DNA from: Hirsutella rhossiliensis | Taxonomy: Eukaryota; Ascomycota; Sordariomycetes; Hypocreales; Ophiocordycipitaceae | Assembly (NCBI RefSeq): GCF_020360975.1 | Contig: NW_025408667.1 | Location: 1,674,001 to 1,738,000, forward strand | DNA: 64,000 bases | Direction of reading: 5' to 3' | Shown here: positions 1 to 12,200 of the stretch, piece by piece | How positions within the stretch are numbered: position 1 is the first letter of the stretch | Layout: every line of letters starts with the position of its first letter | Notes under the pieces: generated by a model | Seen by the model: only the letters and a program-made list of their open reading frames with translations | Databases searched by the model: none | What the model was told of the DNA's origin: nothing | Position numbers and translations under genes: made by a program

Positions 1-715
1 TTAGATAGACTTAACTTTAAGCGAGATATTTTATTTTATACTACTATAAGCTATTATCTTAGGAATAAGATAGTATTTAACATTCTCTTAAGGTTCTATC
101 TTACTTAGGGCCTAGAAGTATTAATAGTAACCCTATTACCTAGAGTTTCTATCGTTACTATAAAGCTATATTACGCCTAGCGTTTCTAGTACTATTAAAA
201 CGCTCTTAGGTTAAATATTTAAATATAGACTAATTACTTAAAATAGTTTAATAGTAAGCTTATAGTTAGTAATAAAGCGCTTATTAGTAATCTTAAGAGA
301 AGTATTAAACGAGACTATATATACTATTAAAGCTATATTAATATAGCTAATTTTAAACTTCTTTTATTTAAACCCCTTACTAGGGCTTACCTTACCTTCC
401 TCTATAAGCGGTTAAGATAGCCTTATCTCCTTACGTAGATAGGATATAATATAAAATAAGGAGGCTACCTTTACTATAACGTACTTATCTATAAAAAGTA
501 ATAATAAAGTACCTTATCTTATTGTCGCGAAGCGTGGCCTAATTTCGTAGTTCTCGGAGATATCCCTTAGCACGAGGGACTAAGGAAGCTAAAAACACCC
601 GGTATAAAAGAAGGAAGAAGGAGCTGAAAAGAGGTGTAGGGAGGAGGGTAGGAGCATAAGGGGAAGTATAAGTAGCGAGAGATAAGAAGGATAAATAGGT
701 AACGGCTAAAAAGGA
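1..715. repeat. RIP-degraded AT-rich DNA, unassigned
   Basis: This stretch is AT-rich, nearly free of CA/TG dinucleotides and dense in TAG/TAA in all frames, which is the mark of repeat-induced point mutation. I see no protein motif. At about 523 a TG-starting stretch, TGTCGCGAAG, is roughly the inverted complement of the end of the adjacent copia LTR. The left LTR could therefore begin there instead of near 716, but the right LTR has no matching 5' part. Confidence 0.5.
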
Positions 716-984
716 AGGGAAAACCGGTAAAAGGCTCGGTAGTCGAAAGGACATTAGTGGCTTCTTTAAGCAGGATCTTCTTTGTTAATTAAGGTGCTAG
801 ATAGGTATAAAAGGGGGCGTTAGATAGAGGAAAGAGGGACAATCAAGAAAATACAACAATCACTCCCCTACCGTAATTGCTTCCCCCGTAAGATTCAAAC
901 ATCTCTGCCCTGCCTATCCGACCCCTTACTTCTAATTTCACCTTCGTGCATTTTATATGCACTTCTCGCGTCTCTCTTCGCGAG
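716..984 (+). repeat. Left LTR of copia element 1
   Basis: It matches 5,826-6,094 over about 269 bases, including GGCTCGGTAGTCGAAAGGAC and the 3' end CTTCGCGAGA. Differences are mostly C-to-T at CpA; for example ACAATCAAG here reads ATAATTAAG in the right LTR. The left copy is less mutated. The 5' boundary is approximate. Confidence 0.7.
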
Positions 985-998
985 AGTTATAAGCCCGG
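985..998 (+). other. Primer-binding site, half-tRNA-iMet type
   Basis: GTTATAAGCCCGGG lies directly after the LTR end. If TAA is a RIP-mutated TGA, it reads GTTATGAGCCC, the complement of the anticodon region (GGGCTCATAAC) of initiator tRNA-Met. Drosophila copia is known to use that internal tRNA fragment as primer. Copia element 2 has the same motif at the same place. Confidence 0.6.
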
Positions 999-3900
999 GA
1001 GGAATAATATTCCTATACCTTCCGGCTGCTATAAAAGGCACCTTTCTTGCATCCCTCGTAGCTTCCTTTTACCCCTCTTATTAAAAAAAAAGCCGATTTT
1101 TACCCGACTTTTCTACCCTTCCCCGCAACAATAACGAAAACCGACTCCTCTGCCGTCCCTATAGTCCGTAGGACGATTCTTACAGAGCCCTAAGATTAGG
1201 ATAAGTAGGTAAAGGAGCTACGGGCTCGTATAGATAGAACTATCTATAATTTAGTCTTCTCTAATAAGCAGGACCCTCTCGAGCCCCCTCTTCGTCCTAA
1301 GGCAACGGACTTTATAGAGGGAGCTACCCTCTTCTCTAAGCTAACCTCTGTATAATAGAGAGCTTTTTCTACTGCCTTAGGCGACTACGAGAGTTACTAA
1401 AAGGAATACCTTTACGAGACGAAGTTACTAATAGCTGCTCGTATAGCGATAACGGAATCCGTTAGTGCCGCAAAGCTAATCTCTCTTCGAGAGGAAGAGA
1501 CTCCTAGGCAGTAGCTTTTAAAGCTCGAGACCTTAATAGCTCCCTTAAGAGGTTATATGACTAACCGTATTAGGAAGACCTATACGGCCTACCTAGGAGC
1601 CTTTTCTGCTAGGAACCTACTAGCTTCTTCGTGGCTAGCTAAGTAGGAAGAAATCCTCGAGGAAGCTAACTAATACTTCCTTATAGAAGCTCTTTCCGGC
1701 TAGTGGCTGCAGGATATATCTCTGCTAATAAAGCCTATTAGTGACGGTTACTCGACTATCTTTCGAAGCTAGCCGGGAACTAGACGAAGAGGCTGCTAGA
1801 GTACAACAGTAAGTAGTCTTATTCCTTCGTGGCCAGCACTTGACCTAGACGGCTCGACCTGCAGCTGCTGCAGCCCTTGCTGCTGCGGCTCCCGCTGCTG
1901 CTGCTGCGGCTGTTGCCCCTCCGGCTCCTCCTCCCTCGAGAGCCTCAACGCCGTCGTTAACTGCAGCTGCGGCCCTAGGCCCGGCCCCGGCTCCGCATCT
2001 TACTCCGGGCGGCCCGGTCCCGTTAGTTAGACCGGCCCGACTAGTCCCCTAATAGACCTTTTAGTCCGTTAGTCGAAAAATCAGGGAACTAGTCGAAATC
2101 GAACCTCTTCGTTAAAATCAGCAATAAGGGTAAAGGGGTTTTTAAGCAGACCTTCCGGACCGGGACGAGGATTCCTCGAAGAAACAACGTACGAGGAGGA
2201 ATCGACCTACCTACTAAGCGTGCAAAAAGCCCTATCGGCTAGAAGACTGCTAGCAGGTCTTCGAGGAAAACCGACCCGAAGGAATTAACCCTTTAAAGAG
2301 GCTACGAGAAATAGTATAACAGTCTCTTAAGGAGGACCCCTCGTTATAGAAGAAGATAGACGAGATTCGGGTTGCTAAGAAATAGCAACTAACGCCGCTG
2401 CCCTTATTCGAGCCGTAAATTCGAGGAAAAATCGTTGGTATAGCAAATCCGGCCTTCGTCTTCCCTACGGATTAACAAGGCTAAGACCAACCGTTAGAGC
2501 CCTCCGACTATCCCCTACGAACATTAGCTATCCTTTACTCTAGTACTTCCCTCGATATATATAATATACTCTTACGATTCCGGTCCTTTAAGAAGGCACG
2601 AAAGGAATATCTTATTGCCGGGGAATCAACCGTACGGATAGAAGGATACGGAAGGGTGAATTTCACGATGAAATTACCTAATAGATCTATACGAATTCTT
2701 CGACGAAAAGGGTAGCTTTTGCCTCGATTTTTAACGAGCCTGATTTCCTTCCGCCTTCTTTAAAAGGAAGGAATCTTCTAGGATACGACGTCTAAGCCTA
2801 CGAGGCTAGTCTAGAAGAATCAGACTATTAGGCTTATCGAGGAAAAATTCGGTTAATTTGTTCTCGAATTCCGACCTATCCTTAGGAAGGAACTACTCGA
2901 GAAGTCAGCTTTCCCTGCTAGGAGGGTAGGATCTAAGGACCCTCTTCTAGCAGCCTAAGGAGACGGTCTTCTTTAACACGCACGACTTAGTCACCCGGGC
3001 CCCCTAGCTTTATATAAGCTAGGTTAATAACAAGGCGTACGAATAAGGGGCCTAAAGACCGTCGAATGCGAATACTACGGCCAAGGAAAGACTAGGAGAC
3101 GAATTTCTAGACGAACGCCTTTACGGCCGGACCAGCCGTGTAAGGAAATTTAGGTCGATTAGACCGACGTCTCGAGTAATTAGGAAAGCTTCGTTAGGGT
3201 AATGTTTTTTACAGACGCTTTTTTAGGGATGGTTTTCCCCTATTTCTTACGGACCTACCTAAGCAAGTATAACTAGTCTGCCCTCCGGGACTTCGTTAAC
3301 TAGATAAAATCCTACTTTAGCTACGAGGTAAAGAAGATACGGTCTAATAGAGAGCTATTTACGAAGGATATCTTAAATTGGCTACGAAAAAGGGGCATTT
3401 TACCCTCCCGTTAGCACCGAATACCTAGGCCTAGAACGGAGGGGCAGAAAGATTAGGGGGTGCTATAATAGAAAGGGCCCGTATAATAAGACTTACTATA
3501 AGGCTTCTACACGACCTTTAGAGGGAAGTCGTTAAGACCGCCTGTTACCTTCGGAACCGGACCCTAAGGGACCCTAGGGACCTAGAGACCCTTTTTAAGA
3601 CCTAAGGAATAGACTGGAAATCCCTACTCGAGCTCTTTACGAAGAAGAGGGCCTTGCTAGCCTACCTTCGTGCCTACGGCTGCAAGGCATACGCAATAAC
3701 TGCCGATGCACAGCTAAAAAGGAAGAAGAAAAGAAAGCTTAATCCTAGAGCCTTTATTAGTTACCTCGTTAGTTATAATTCTACGAATATCTTCCGGATC
3801 TAGATTCCAGGACTATAGGAAAGCGGTAGAGCTAGAATACGCCTACCTACCTACGCCTCCTCCTACGTAAGAAGATCTAGAAGTAGCTTTTTTAGTTAGT

Positions 3901-5825
3901 CTTCCCGTCTCGGCCCCTAAGGGGGTGGGAAAGGCACCTCTCTCGAAGGATTACCCGGCTGCCTTTTTATCCTTGCTTCGAGAAGTAAAGGAAGGTATAG
4001 GGCCCGATACGGATACTAAAGAAGACTAATCTCTCCCTTATTTCGATCGTTTTTCCGACTTCTACCTAACGCTAATAGAAGACGGTTCCTACGGAGCGTT
4101 TATAGCAGGCCGGCTTTTTAAGCTACTATCAGCAAGGAAGGTATATAAAAGAGACCTCCCGGACCTACTAGCAAACTAAAAGCAGCTAGAAAAACACCCC
4201 TTAAGAGACTAGTTTTCTAGGCCTAGAAAGACTACCTAGCCTTATCTGAAGAAATAGGGTCTTTCGAAGAGGTCCTTAAGGAAAAGGCAAGAGGAAAATA
4301 GGTCCTTAGCTATAAGTAGGTCTTTATCTATAAGACTAATAAACACGGCTTCCTTTAAAAGTGCAAAGCCCGGCTAGTTATCTATAGGAATTAATAGGAA
4401 AAAGGGGATTTACCTACTAGGGCAACCACCCTAGCTAGGATGTCTTTTCGGACCCTTATAGCTATAGTAGCAGAATTCGACCTCGAGCTCGATTAGATAG
4501 ATGCAGTCAACGCCTTTATTAACTGCCTACTCGAGGAAGAAGAAGTTATCTATATACAACTTCCTCCTAGTTTCTAATAGCTAGGAAAGGTTCTACGGCT
4601 TAGGAAAGCTCTATACGGACTACGAAGATCACCCCTTCTTTAGCAACAGCATTTAATAGGTTCCCTCGAAGCCCTAGGCTTTACGAAAGTCCCTTAGGAA
4701 CCGTGTATAATATAGAAGGGTAAAATCATAGTCTTCTTCTACGTCGACGACATTATCTAGGCCTACCCGAAAGAGGAAGAAGCTGCTGCTAAGGAGGCTA
4801 TACGAGGCCTACAACAAAGGTATAAGATAACTAGGCTAGGGAGCTAAAGTGGTTCCTAGGAATACGAATCCTAGGAATAGGTCTAACGGACAATCTAGCT
4901 TACCTAAGACGCCTATATCGATAAGGTCGCTTATAAATTCCTCCTAATTCCTCGATGAAGCTTCCTCTACGCCTTATATTAGACGAAGAGTTTTTCCCTA
5001 ACCCGTCTTTTTAAGCTGGGGAGCAAGAAAACACTAATATTAATAGAAGGTAGGCTCCTGCTTTTTTCAGCTATTTCTACTAGACCGGATATCTCTTTTA
5101 CGGTCTCCCGGCTAGCTAGGCATAACTAGAATCCTAGCCCTAGGCATTAAGAAGCAGCAGATAGAGCTATCCTTTATCTCTATTTAACGAGATCACATAG
5201 TCTATGCCTAGGAGGGCAGGGAAGGAAAAAAGCTGCCGAAATCTTCCTTTGTTCGAGCGATTCGTCCTTTATAGACAATTCCTTAGATAGAAAGAGCTTA
5301 TAGGGGTATATTATATCCCTTTTTAGAGGAACCATTGCTTAGAGAGCTTCGAAACAAGCTACCGTCACTATATTAAGCACGGAGGCAGAGCTACTAGCTC
5401 TTTTAGAAGCGTTAAAAGAAGCGATTTTCCTTAGCCGGCTGCTAATATCGTTACGACTATAAATTCCGTCCCCGTTAGCTATAGAATGCGATAACACGCA
5501 AACTATACGAATTCTTACGGAAAACAGTAAGTTATCGACCCCGCTATAGCATATCGATATCTACTAGCATTGGTTACGCTAAGAGGTCTAAAGGGGACTT
5601 ATTTCCGTCCGTTAGGTTCTAACGGCATCGATAAAAGCCGACGGTCTTACGAAGCCCCTGCCGAAGCAGAAGCTAGCTGTCTTTTTACAGCAAATTAGGC
5701 TAGAAGACGTTCGAGAGAAGCTATCCTTAGAAGCCCGCCTTAAGAGTCTACGAGAGGAGCTAATAGCACGTACGAGAAGGTGACGTCTGCAGCCGAAGAA
5801 AAGGAAGAGGTTTTTTCCTTTAGGG

Positions 5826-6094
5826 GGAAAAACCGGCAAAAAGCTCGGTAGTCGAAAGGACATTAGTAGCTTCTTTAAGCAGGATCTTCTTTGTTAATTA
5901 AGATGCTAGAAGGGTATAAAGAGGGGCGTTAGATAGAGGAAAGAAGGATAATTAAGGCAATATAATAATCACTCCCCTACTACAATTGCTGCCCCCGCAA
6001 GATTTAAACATCTCTGCCCTGCCTATCCGACCCCTTACTTCTACTTTTACCTTCGTGTATTTTATATGCACTTCTTGTATCTCTCTTCGCGAGA
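5826..6094 (+). repeat. Right LTR of copia element 1
   Basis: It pairs with 716-984. A purine-rich tract (GAAGAAAAGGAAGAGG, about 5,798-5,813) lies just upstream, as expected for the polypurine tract. It is more RIP-mutated than the left LTR. Confidence 0.7.
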
Positions 6095-7900
6095 ATATTA
6101 GCTAATAAAAATTAGATTACCTAGCGTAATCTAAGATCCGCCTATCTTAGTATCTAGTAGACTAGACTTTTAAGGGTTTAACGCTATCTATTATAGCTCT
6201 CTTTAGCTAATACGATATTATTTAGTAAAATAATATTATAGAACGTAATTATAAGGTGCTCGTTTAGGTCGATAAGCGAATCTTATAAAACTCCTAGAAA
6301 CTGCCCTAACTATTATATATATTTATATAGTTTATAGAATAGCTTAATTCTCCTTTTAGCTTAGTTCTATACTAAGAGCTCGCCCTTTATAATATACTAC
6401 CTCTTAATTATATAACTTATTAAGTCTAACTCTAGGCTATATTATATAGTATAGTAAACCCTTATCTAGTCGTTAGTTAAATCTTATTTACTTTTAAAGA
6501 ATATTTTAATACTAGTACCTAAATTACTCTTACTAATATAAACTTAATAGTACTCCCTATTATATTTCCGCTTAATAGTTATCCCTCTTAAGCTAGCTAA
6601 TTAGTAGTAATAGTTAATACTCCTTACTTTTATATAAATCCCTCTCTTAATTATTACCCCGATTTTTAGCTTAAGTTCTTAGCTTACGACGTCTCCTATC
6701 TCTTAAAAATATCGGTCGTTAGCTAGAAAGGTATATACTTAATAGTCGGCCGCTATAGGAACTATAGAGCTACTAAGATAGTAGACTAGTACTAAAGGAT
6801 ATAGGGTAATAGGAAATAAAATCCGCCTATTACTAATCTTTCTATAATCTTAATAGGGCTATAGTTCTTTAGTATTATACGAACTAGCTATTTAGCCTTA
6901 GAACTATATAGTTACCTAAAGAAAGTTAAAAGGAGGTAAGCTACTTAAAGTAATAGATCGTGCTTATCTTAAACCCCTTTACGAAGGCTTAATAACGAGA
7001 AAGGCGACGAAGCTAAAACTTAGCTTAATACCTTATTAAGCTCCTTTAAAATAACCCTTGATTTAATACGGGACTTATAGTTAGTAGCCGATATTACGTA
7101 TTCGATATAGGATATAAAGTCTAGGCCGTTAGTAGTCTTCTATCTTTATAGCTTTTCTATCTAAGATAATCTAAGACCTTATATACGTTATATAATAAGC
7201 TTAAGCTACTTCTCCCTTAAACTAAATACTCGATTTAGTTTATAGTAAGGAAAGAGATAAGATAAGAATATAATAGTACTAGGTCCTTAACGTAGTATAA
7301 TTCCGTTATACTTATTAAACTAAGTAAGAACGACGCGTAAGTTATGCCTCTAGCGCTTATTAGCCTTAATTAACTACTTAATATTATAGTTAAGTTTATT
7401 AAGGAGGTCGTAAAGGAGTTTAAATAAAAATAGTATATTAAAAAGGGTTATCGTTTACTTATATAAGCAAAGTATTAATATTTAGGTAATAAAGAACTAT
7501 ATTAGGTTATAAAATAAATAGGAATCTATATAAGTAGGAATAGACTTAAGGTAGTAAAATAATAGATAATAATTTAAGCGACCTTAAAGAGGGTAGTAAG
7601 TGCTTTTATATAGACTTAGCCTTAGGGGGTAGCACCCCTTAATATAAGCTCTAGTAAATTATCTTATAAGTCTTCTATAGTATAAGTTTAGCTACCTTAT
7701 AGTATCTTTTAGCTAGGTTAACTTATATAAATTCCTTCTCTTTTAGGGCTATAGCCTACTATTAGCTTAGCCGATACTTATAAGATACCCCTTAAGGCTA
7801 ACGTTTAATAGTTAGCTTAAGTCTTTAACTATACCTTATAGTATCTTAGTTTTACGTGCCCGCGCTAAGCTAAGCTAGGTAAGGAGGGACCGTCTAGGTT
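6095..7900. repeat. RIP-saturated repeat DNA, unassigned
   Basis: CpA/TpG is almost absent. Between 6,121 and 6,300, for example, I see no CA and only two TG, both as TGC. Stops occur in all frames and I could not recognise a domain on either strand. The 3' part may belong to the LINE that becomes readable from about 7,930, but no reverse transcriptase motif was found here. Confidence 0.5.
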
Positions 7901-8765
7901 CGGACACCTTATAAAGAAGATAAGTAAGGCACTCTATATATCTCTTTAGGCTATCCTACTAGTATAGAGAACTATACTAACGAATGTTCTATACTAGGAG
8001 GTAGGGATACCGCTAGTCCCTCTACTACTTAAGGCGCGCTAGATTATATTTACTATACGTCTTAAATCCCTAAACGAAGCTTATCCGCTTATAAAGCGCA
8101 CGTTAAAGCTAAAAGCCTCTATCGTAAATAAAATAATTAAGCTAAAGTACTAAAAGCAGCTAAAACCCTCTTAGACTAAGCTACGGCGCTCTAATAAATT
8201 ACTAATAAGCTGCTTAAGGCCTGCCTTACTATAGCGCGGATTTATTAAAGAGTAAACTACGCCTCTATAAAGTATATCGAAAAATAAGATAGCAAAGAAA
8301 TTTCGCGATTAGCTCTAAGCACTATTACCCTAAACCCTAGTCGTCTATTTTAATAGGTCCCGTTCTATTAAAGGCTACGCTAGATATAGCTATATTATTT
8401 ATTAGGACGGATCTACTATCTTACGTAATAAGGGCTATCTTAGGCCTACTAAGGTTTTTAACGCTAAGGTAAAAGGTATATTAAAGGGGTTAAAAGCTAT
8501 AGTAAGCTTTCTAAAAACTAACCGTATCTTAGTCTACCTTAATAACCTCGCGACTATAATATACTTATAGGGCACGCTAAATAACTCCTTATAAGAGGTC
8601 TTCCTTAAGTTTTAATCTTTAGCGCGAAAATATAGAGCTATAAAGGTCTATTAGATCCCTAGCTATACTAATATCCTAGGTAATAAGGAGGCTAATACTT
8701 TAGTAAAAGCAGGAGTATTACTACTAGAACCTACTAATAACGTCCTAATACTAGTATACCTATAA
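7900..8765 (+). mobile_element. Tad-like LINE, RNase H part (5' segment)
   Basis: Once RIP stops are ignored, one plus-strand frame reads as the C-terminal half of a non-LTR retrotransposon pol. It runs through the post-RT linker (about 7,940-8,110, with VGIPLVPLLLKARLDYIF) into an RNase H domain (about 8,375-8,720). The RNase H shows a DGST box, the acidic motif VFNAKVKGILKGLKA, YLNNLATIIYL (second Asp changed to Asn, as RIP would do) and the closing WIPSYTNILGNKEANTL. The element continues at 16,617 after a gypsy insertion. No RT or endonuclease was recognised upstream, so the 5' side is lost or unreadable. Confidence 0.75.
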
Positions 8766-9229
8766 TATAACGACTAGTATTATTCCTAAGGGATAAACCT
8801 ATCGAGGGTTTATATTAGTAGATATAATAAGGCGTGGTCTAAGCAATAATAAGTATATTACGTTAGTAATAAGTCGGAGGTTATAGACTATAGACTATAA
8901 TTAAGTAATTAAAATTAGAGATAGAATCGTAATAAAGATCTATATTAAAAGCTATCGAGCTATCTATCTAAAGGAGTATTCTATCCCTTCCTTATATATC
9001 TTAAGAGCTTTCTTAGATCGCTAAGAGCACTAGGTAATCCCGTCGCCTAGGAGCGCTAGGGCGCTAGAGCGATCCTACGATCCTAGCCGTAAAGCGTTAA
9101 AGCGCTAGAGTAACCCGTTGCTCTAAACTTAATTAGCCCGTTAGTCCGTCTAATATTCCTTGCTCCCTATATTACGTGCCCTCGTAATATATACTAGTCC
9201 CCGCGGTTCGCTAGACCGTAGTCGTAATA
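8766..9229 (-). repeat. Gypsy 1 LTR (3' LTR of the minus-strand element)
   Basis: This 464 bp copy aligns end to end with 16,153-16,616 and is more heavily RIP-mutated. Both contain the motif GAGCGCTAGGGCGCTAGAGC. Confidence 0.9.
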
Positions 9230-12200
9230 GGATGCCTCCCCTTCTTTTAGTCTTGCCCTTAAGACCTACTACCTTAGCCGCCGTATATAAATATACCCTT
9301 ATCGCGTCGTGCGTAAGTATATCGTTCCTTATTCTTTTATCCTTTTAGGATATACTATTAATAGTATATCTAGTTATATTTAAAAATCCTATTCTTATAA
9401 TTCCGATAAATCGCGTTAACGATCGGAGCTAGCATCCTAGACCGAGATCTATAGTATTAAAATTATACCTTGCTCCTATTGTTTTCGGTTAGGCCTAACT
9501 TATAAGGTCAGCGAGCGTTTTAATCGGTACTCCGAATATGCCTCCGTAGGCCGTTCTTATAATAGGTGTAATATAGCGTCTACCTATTTATTTTATCCCT
9601 TTTCTTCCTTATTATTCTTTTTCGCTAATATTCCTTCTTTTTTTAGTTCGTTGTATTATAAATTAATAGTAAAAGATTAATTTAAACGAACGGAAAGTAA
9701 AAGAAGCGTTAAAGGAAGCGATAGCTCGCCTAGCTTAGATTAGGAAATAAAAGCGTTTCTTAAAGGACCGAGGTAGTAAGTTATTTTAGTAGGGTATATA
9801 AACTATTAATAAAGAAGATAGTATAACGCGTTCTTCTTAAGACGAATTAGTTCGTTTATTAAATAAAGAAACTATTGCTATTAGCGAGGTTTAATCGTTT
9901 AGTGCCTTAGATATATTAGACTAAGATGCTATTCTTAGTAATACTATATTTCTAAGTAAGGGTTCGCTTAGTAGAACTATCGGAGTAGAGAACTATAGTA
10001 GGTTAAGTGCTTAAGTAGTTCCTAGGTATTTTCCTCTAGTCTATATCCCTTTTACTTAATAAGGTATTCTTATTACTAACCTTATTTTCTTATATTTAGT
10101 ATTTATTTTACTTTATATTCTTAATTATCGTTAACTTCGATTTTTTCCTATAGTTTAGCGTTTTATAGCGCTAGTTCTAATAATAAGATATAAAATATCG
10201 GGTATATCTATATTATTATTAGTAGCGAAAGTTCGTAGTTAACTTTTAAAATAGTTTTCTTAACCTTAAACGGTCTAAGTTTCTTAAAATCTAATTTATT
10301 ACTTAGTTATTTTATTTTAATATTTTATTATATAAGGTAGACTATATCTCCCTCTTAAAAGATTAGTCCCTATAATCTTTTCCGATTATAGTAAGTAAAT
10401 ATTCGTTCTTTAATAAATTAAAGTTCTTATTATATTTCTTTATATAATTTTCGTAGCTAATCTACTTATAGTATCGCTTATTCCGCTTATAGTCCTTATC
10501 GAGTAACCTTAAATACTTCTAGGTTATATCCGTAATTAGTATATATTAGTAAGAGCTTAGTTATTTCTATAACTAAGCTATTATAAGCTAGTTACGCTAT
10601 TAATAGCTATTTAACTTAATCGTTTTATTTATAGCTAATATAGTATCGTAAATATTATTTAAGCGTTTAGTTAAGTTATTCTATTTATCTATCTATTTAT
10701 ATATAATAAGCTATACTAAGCTTATATTTTATCCTTAATTATACTATAAGAGCTTACTAGAACTTAGCTATAAATATACTTCCTCTATTAGAGATAATCT
10801 TATTTAGTAGTCCGTAATTACTAATAATTATTTATAGGAATATATATACTAGCTCTTTTATATTACTTACTTCTTTATATAGTAAGAAGTATCTATACTT
10901 CGTTAGTCTATCGGTAATAACGAATATACTATTATACTTAACGTTAGTTATAGGTTCTTTTAACGGTAGTAGCTTTATAATATAGTCGAAAGCTATTAAA
11001 TCCTATAGCTTCTCTAGTACTAGTAGCGGTTATAATTCTCTATATAGCTTATATCGTTTAGCTTTACTTTATACGCAAAGTTTATATTTTTTAATAACTT
11101 ATTATATTACTTTTTTAAGCTATAAGAAGTTATATTATTATTTAATCCGTTTTATTATTCTTTAGATTCCTTAGTATCTATATATTAGATATTCGTATAT
11201 ATCTTATATAACTTTATCTTATAATTCTAGTAGTATCTAGATTTAATTTTTATATATTAGAACTTCTAAATATTCTATATCGTATCCGTTTAGTACTTTA
11301 TATTCTTTTATCTATTTTAGGATCTTTTAATAAGTCGAGTCGTTAGGTTATACTTTAAATATTATATTTAGCTATTATTACTAGTAGTTCCCGTTTTCGT
11401 TAATTTTTAAGAGCTATCCTTTCGCTATAGGTATTCTTATATTATAGTTACTTCGTCGACTAAGGGCATTAGCTCGACCGTTTTCTATTCCTTTTCTATA
11501 GATTATTTTATAGTTAAATTCTAATAAGTATTCGGCCTGTTAGATCTATCGTCCGTTTAACTATTATATTATTATAAAGTATAAGATATTCTTATAATCT
11601 ATATAGACCTTAACTTTATATTTACTTTTAAGAAGGTAGTATCGAAATTCCTTAAAAGCTTAAATAATTATAAGGAATTCTTTATTATAGATAGGGTAAT
11701 TAAGTTCTACGCTATATAGCTTTTTCGAGTAAAATATAATTAATTATAGTCTTCCTTTATTATCTTTTTATCTAATTTATACTCTTAAAGTAAAGTCTAA
11801 TATATTAGTTTTAAGTTCGATTTATTATTTTAGATTAAAGGTAGTTAAGACTAGTTCTTATATAATCGTAGTCTTAATATAATTAAAAGCTTTATTAGCT
11901 TTATCGTCCTATATAAATTCGTTTTCTTTCTTTATTAAGTTATATAGTAGTACTACGATCTTTCCGAAATCTTTAATAAATCGTTAATAGTAATTTATAA
12001 ATCCTAGGAAACTTTATATATCCTTAACGTTCTTTAGCGTTAGCTATTCTTTAACTGAGTTAATCTTATTTTATTATATTTATATTTCTCTTAGTAAGAT
12101 TATATATCTAAGGAAGTCTACTTCCTATATATAGAACTTACTTTTCTTTAGTTTAACTAGTAACTTTGTATTCTAAAGTATATAGAGTACCTTATAGACG

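Larger units (their letters stand above)
716..6094 (+). mobile_element. Ty1/copia LTR retrotransposon, RIP-mutated
   Basis: Two related terminal repeats (about 716-984 and 5,826-6,094) flank a plus-strand copia-order gag-pol relic. Reverse transcriptase is readable at about 4,440-4,800: a core with AFIN, then KALYGLRR, then an intact FFYVDD box at 4,734-4,751. RNase H follows at about 5,350-5,470, with the copia signature STEAELLALLEALKEAIF. Pol ends with a TGA near 5,781. Many Trp and Gln codons have become TAG or TAA, so no long frame survives. More CA is retained here than in the neighbouring elements, so RIP was lighter. Family and strand are secure; the exact ends and any target duplication are not. 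Confidence 0.85.

Noticed and set aside
539..5863. Short minus-strand frames in the copia 1 LTRs, both starting MSFRLPS
   Set aside because: They are the same LTR sequence read backwards twice; repeats, not genes.
9160..9348. 62-codon frame overlapping the gypsy 1 LTR
   Set aside because: Chance open frame in LTR DNA within a RIP block.
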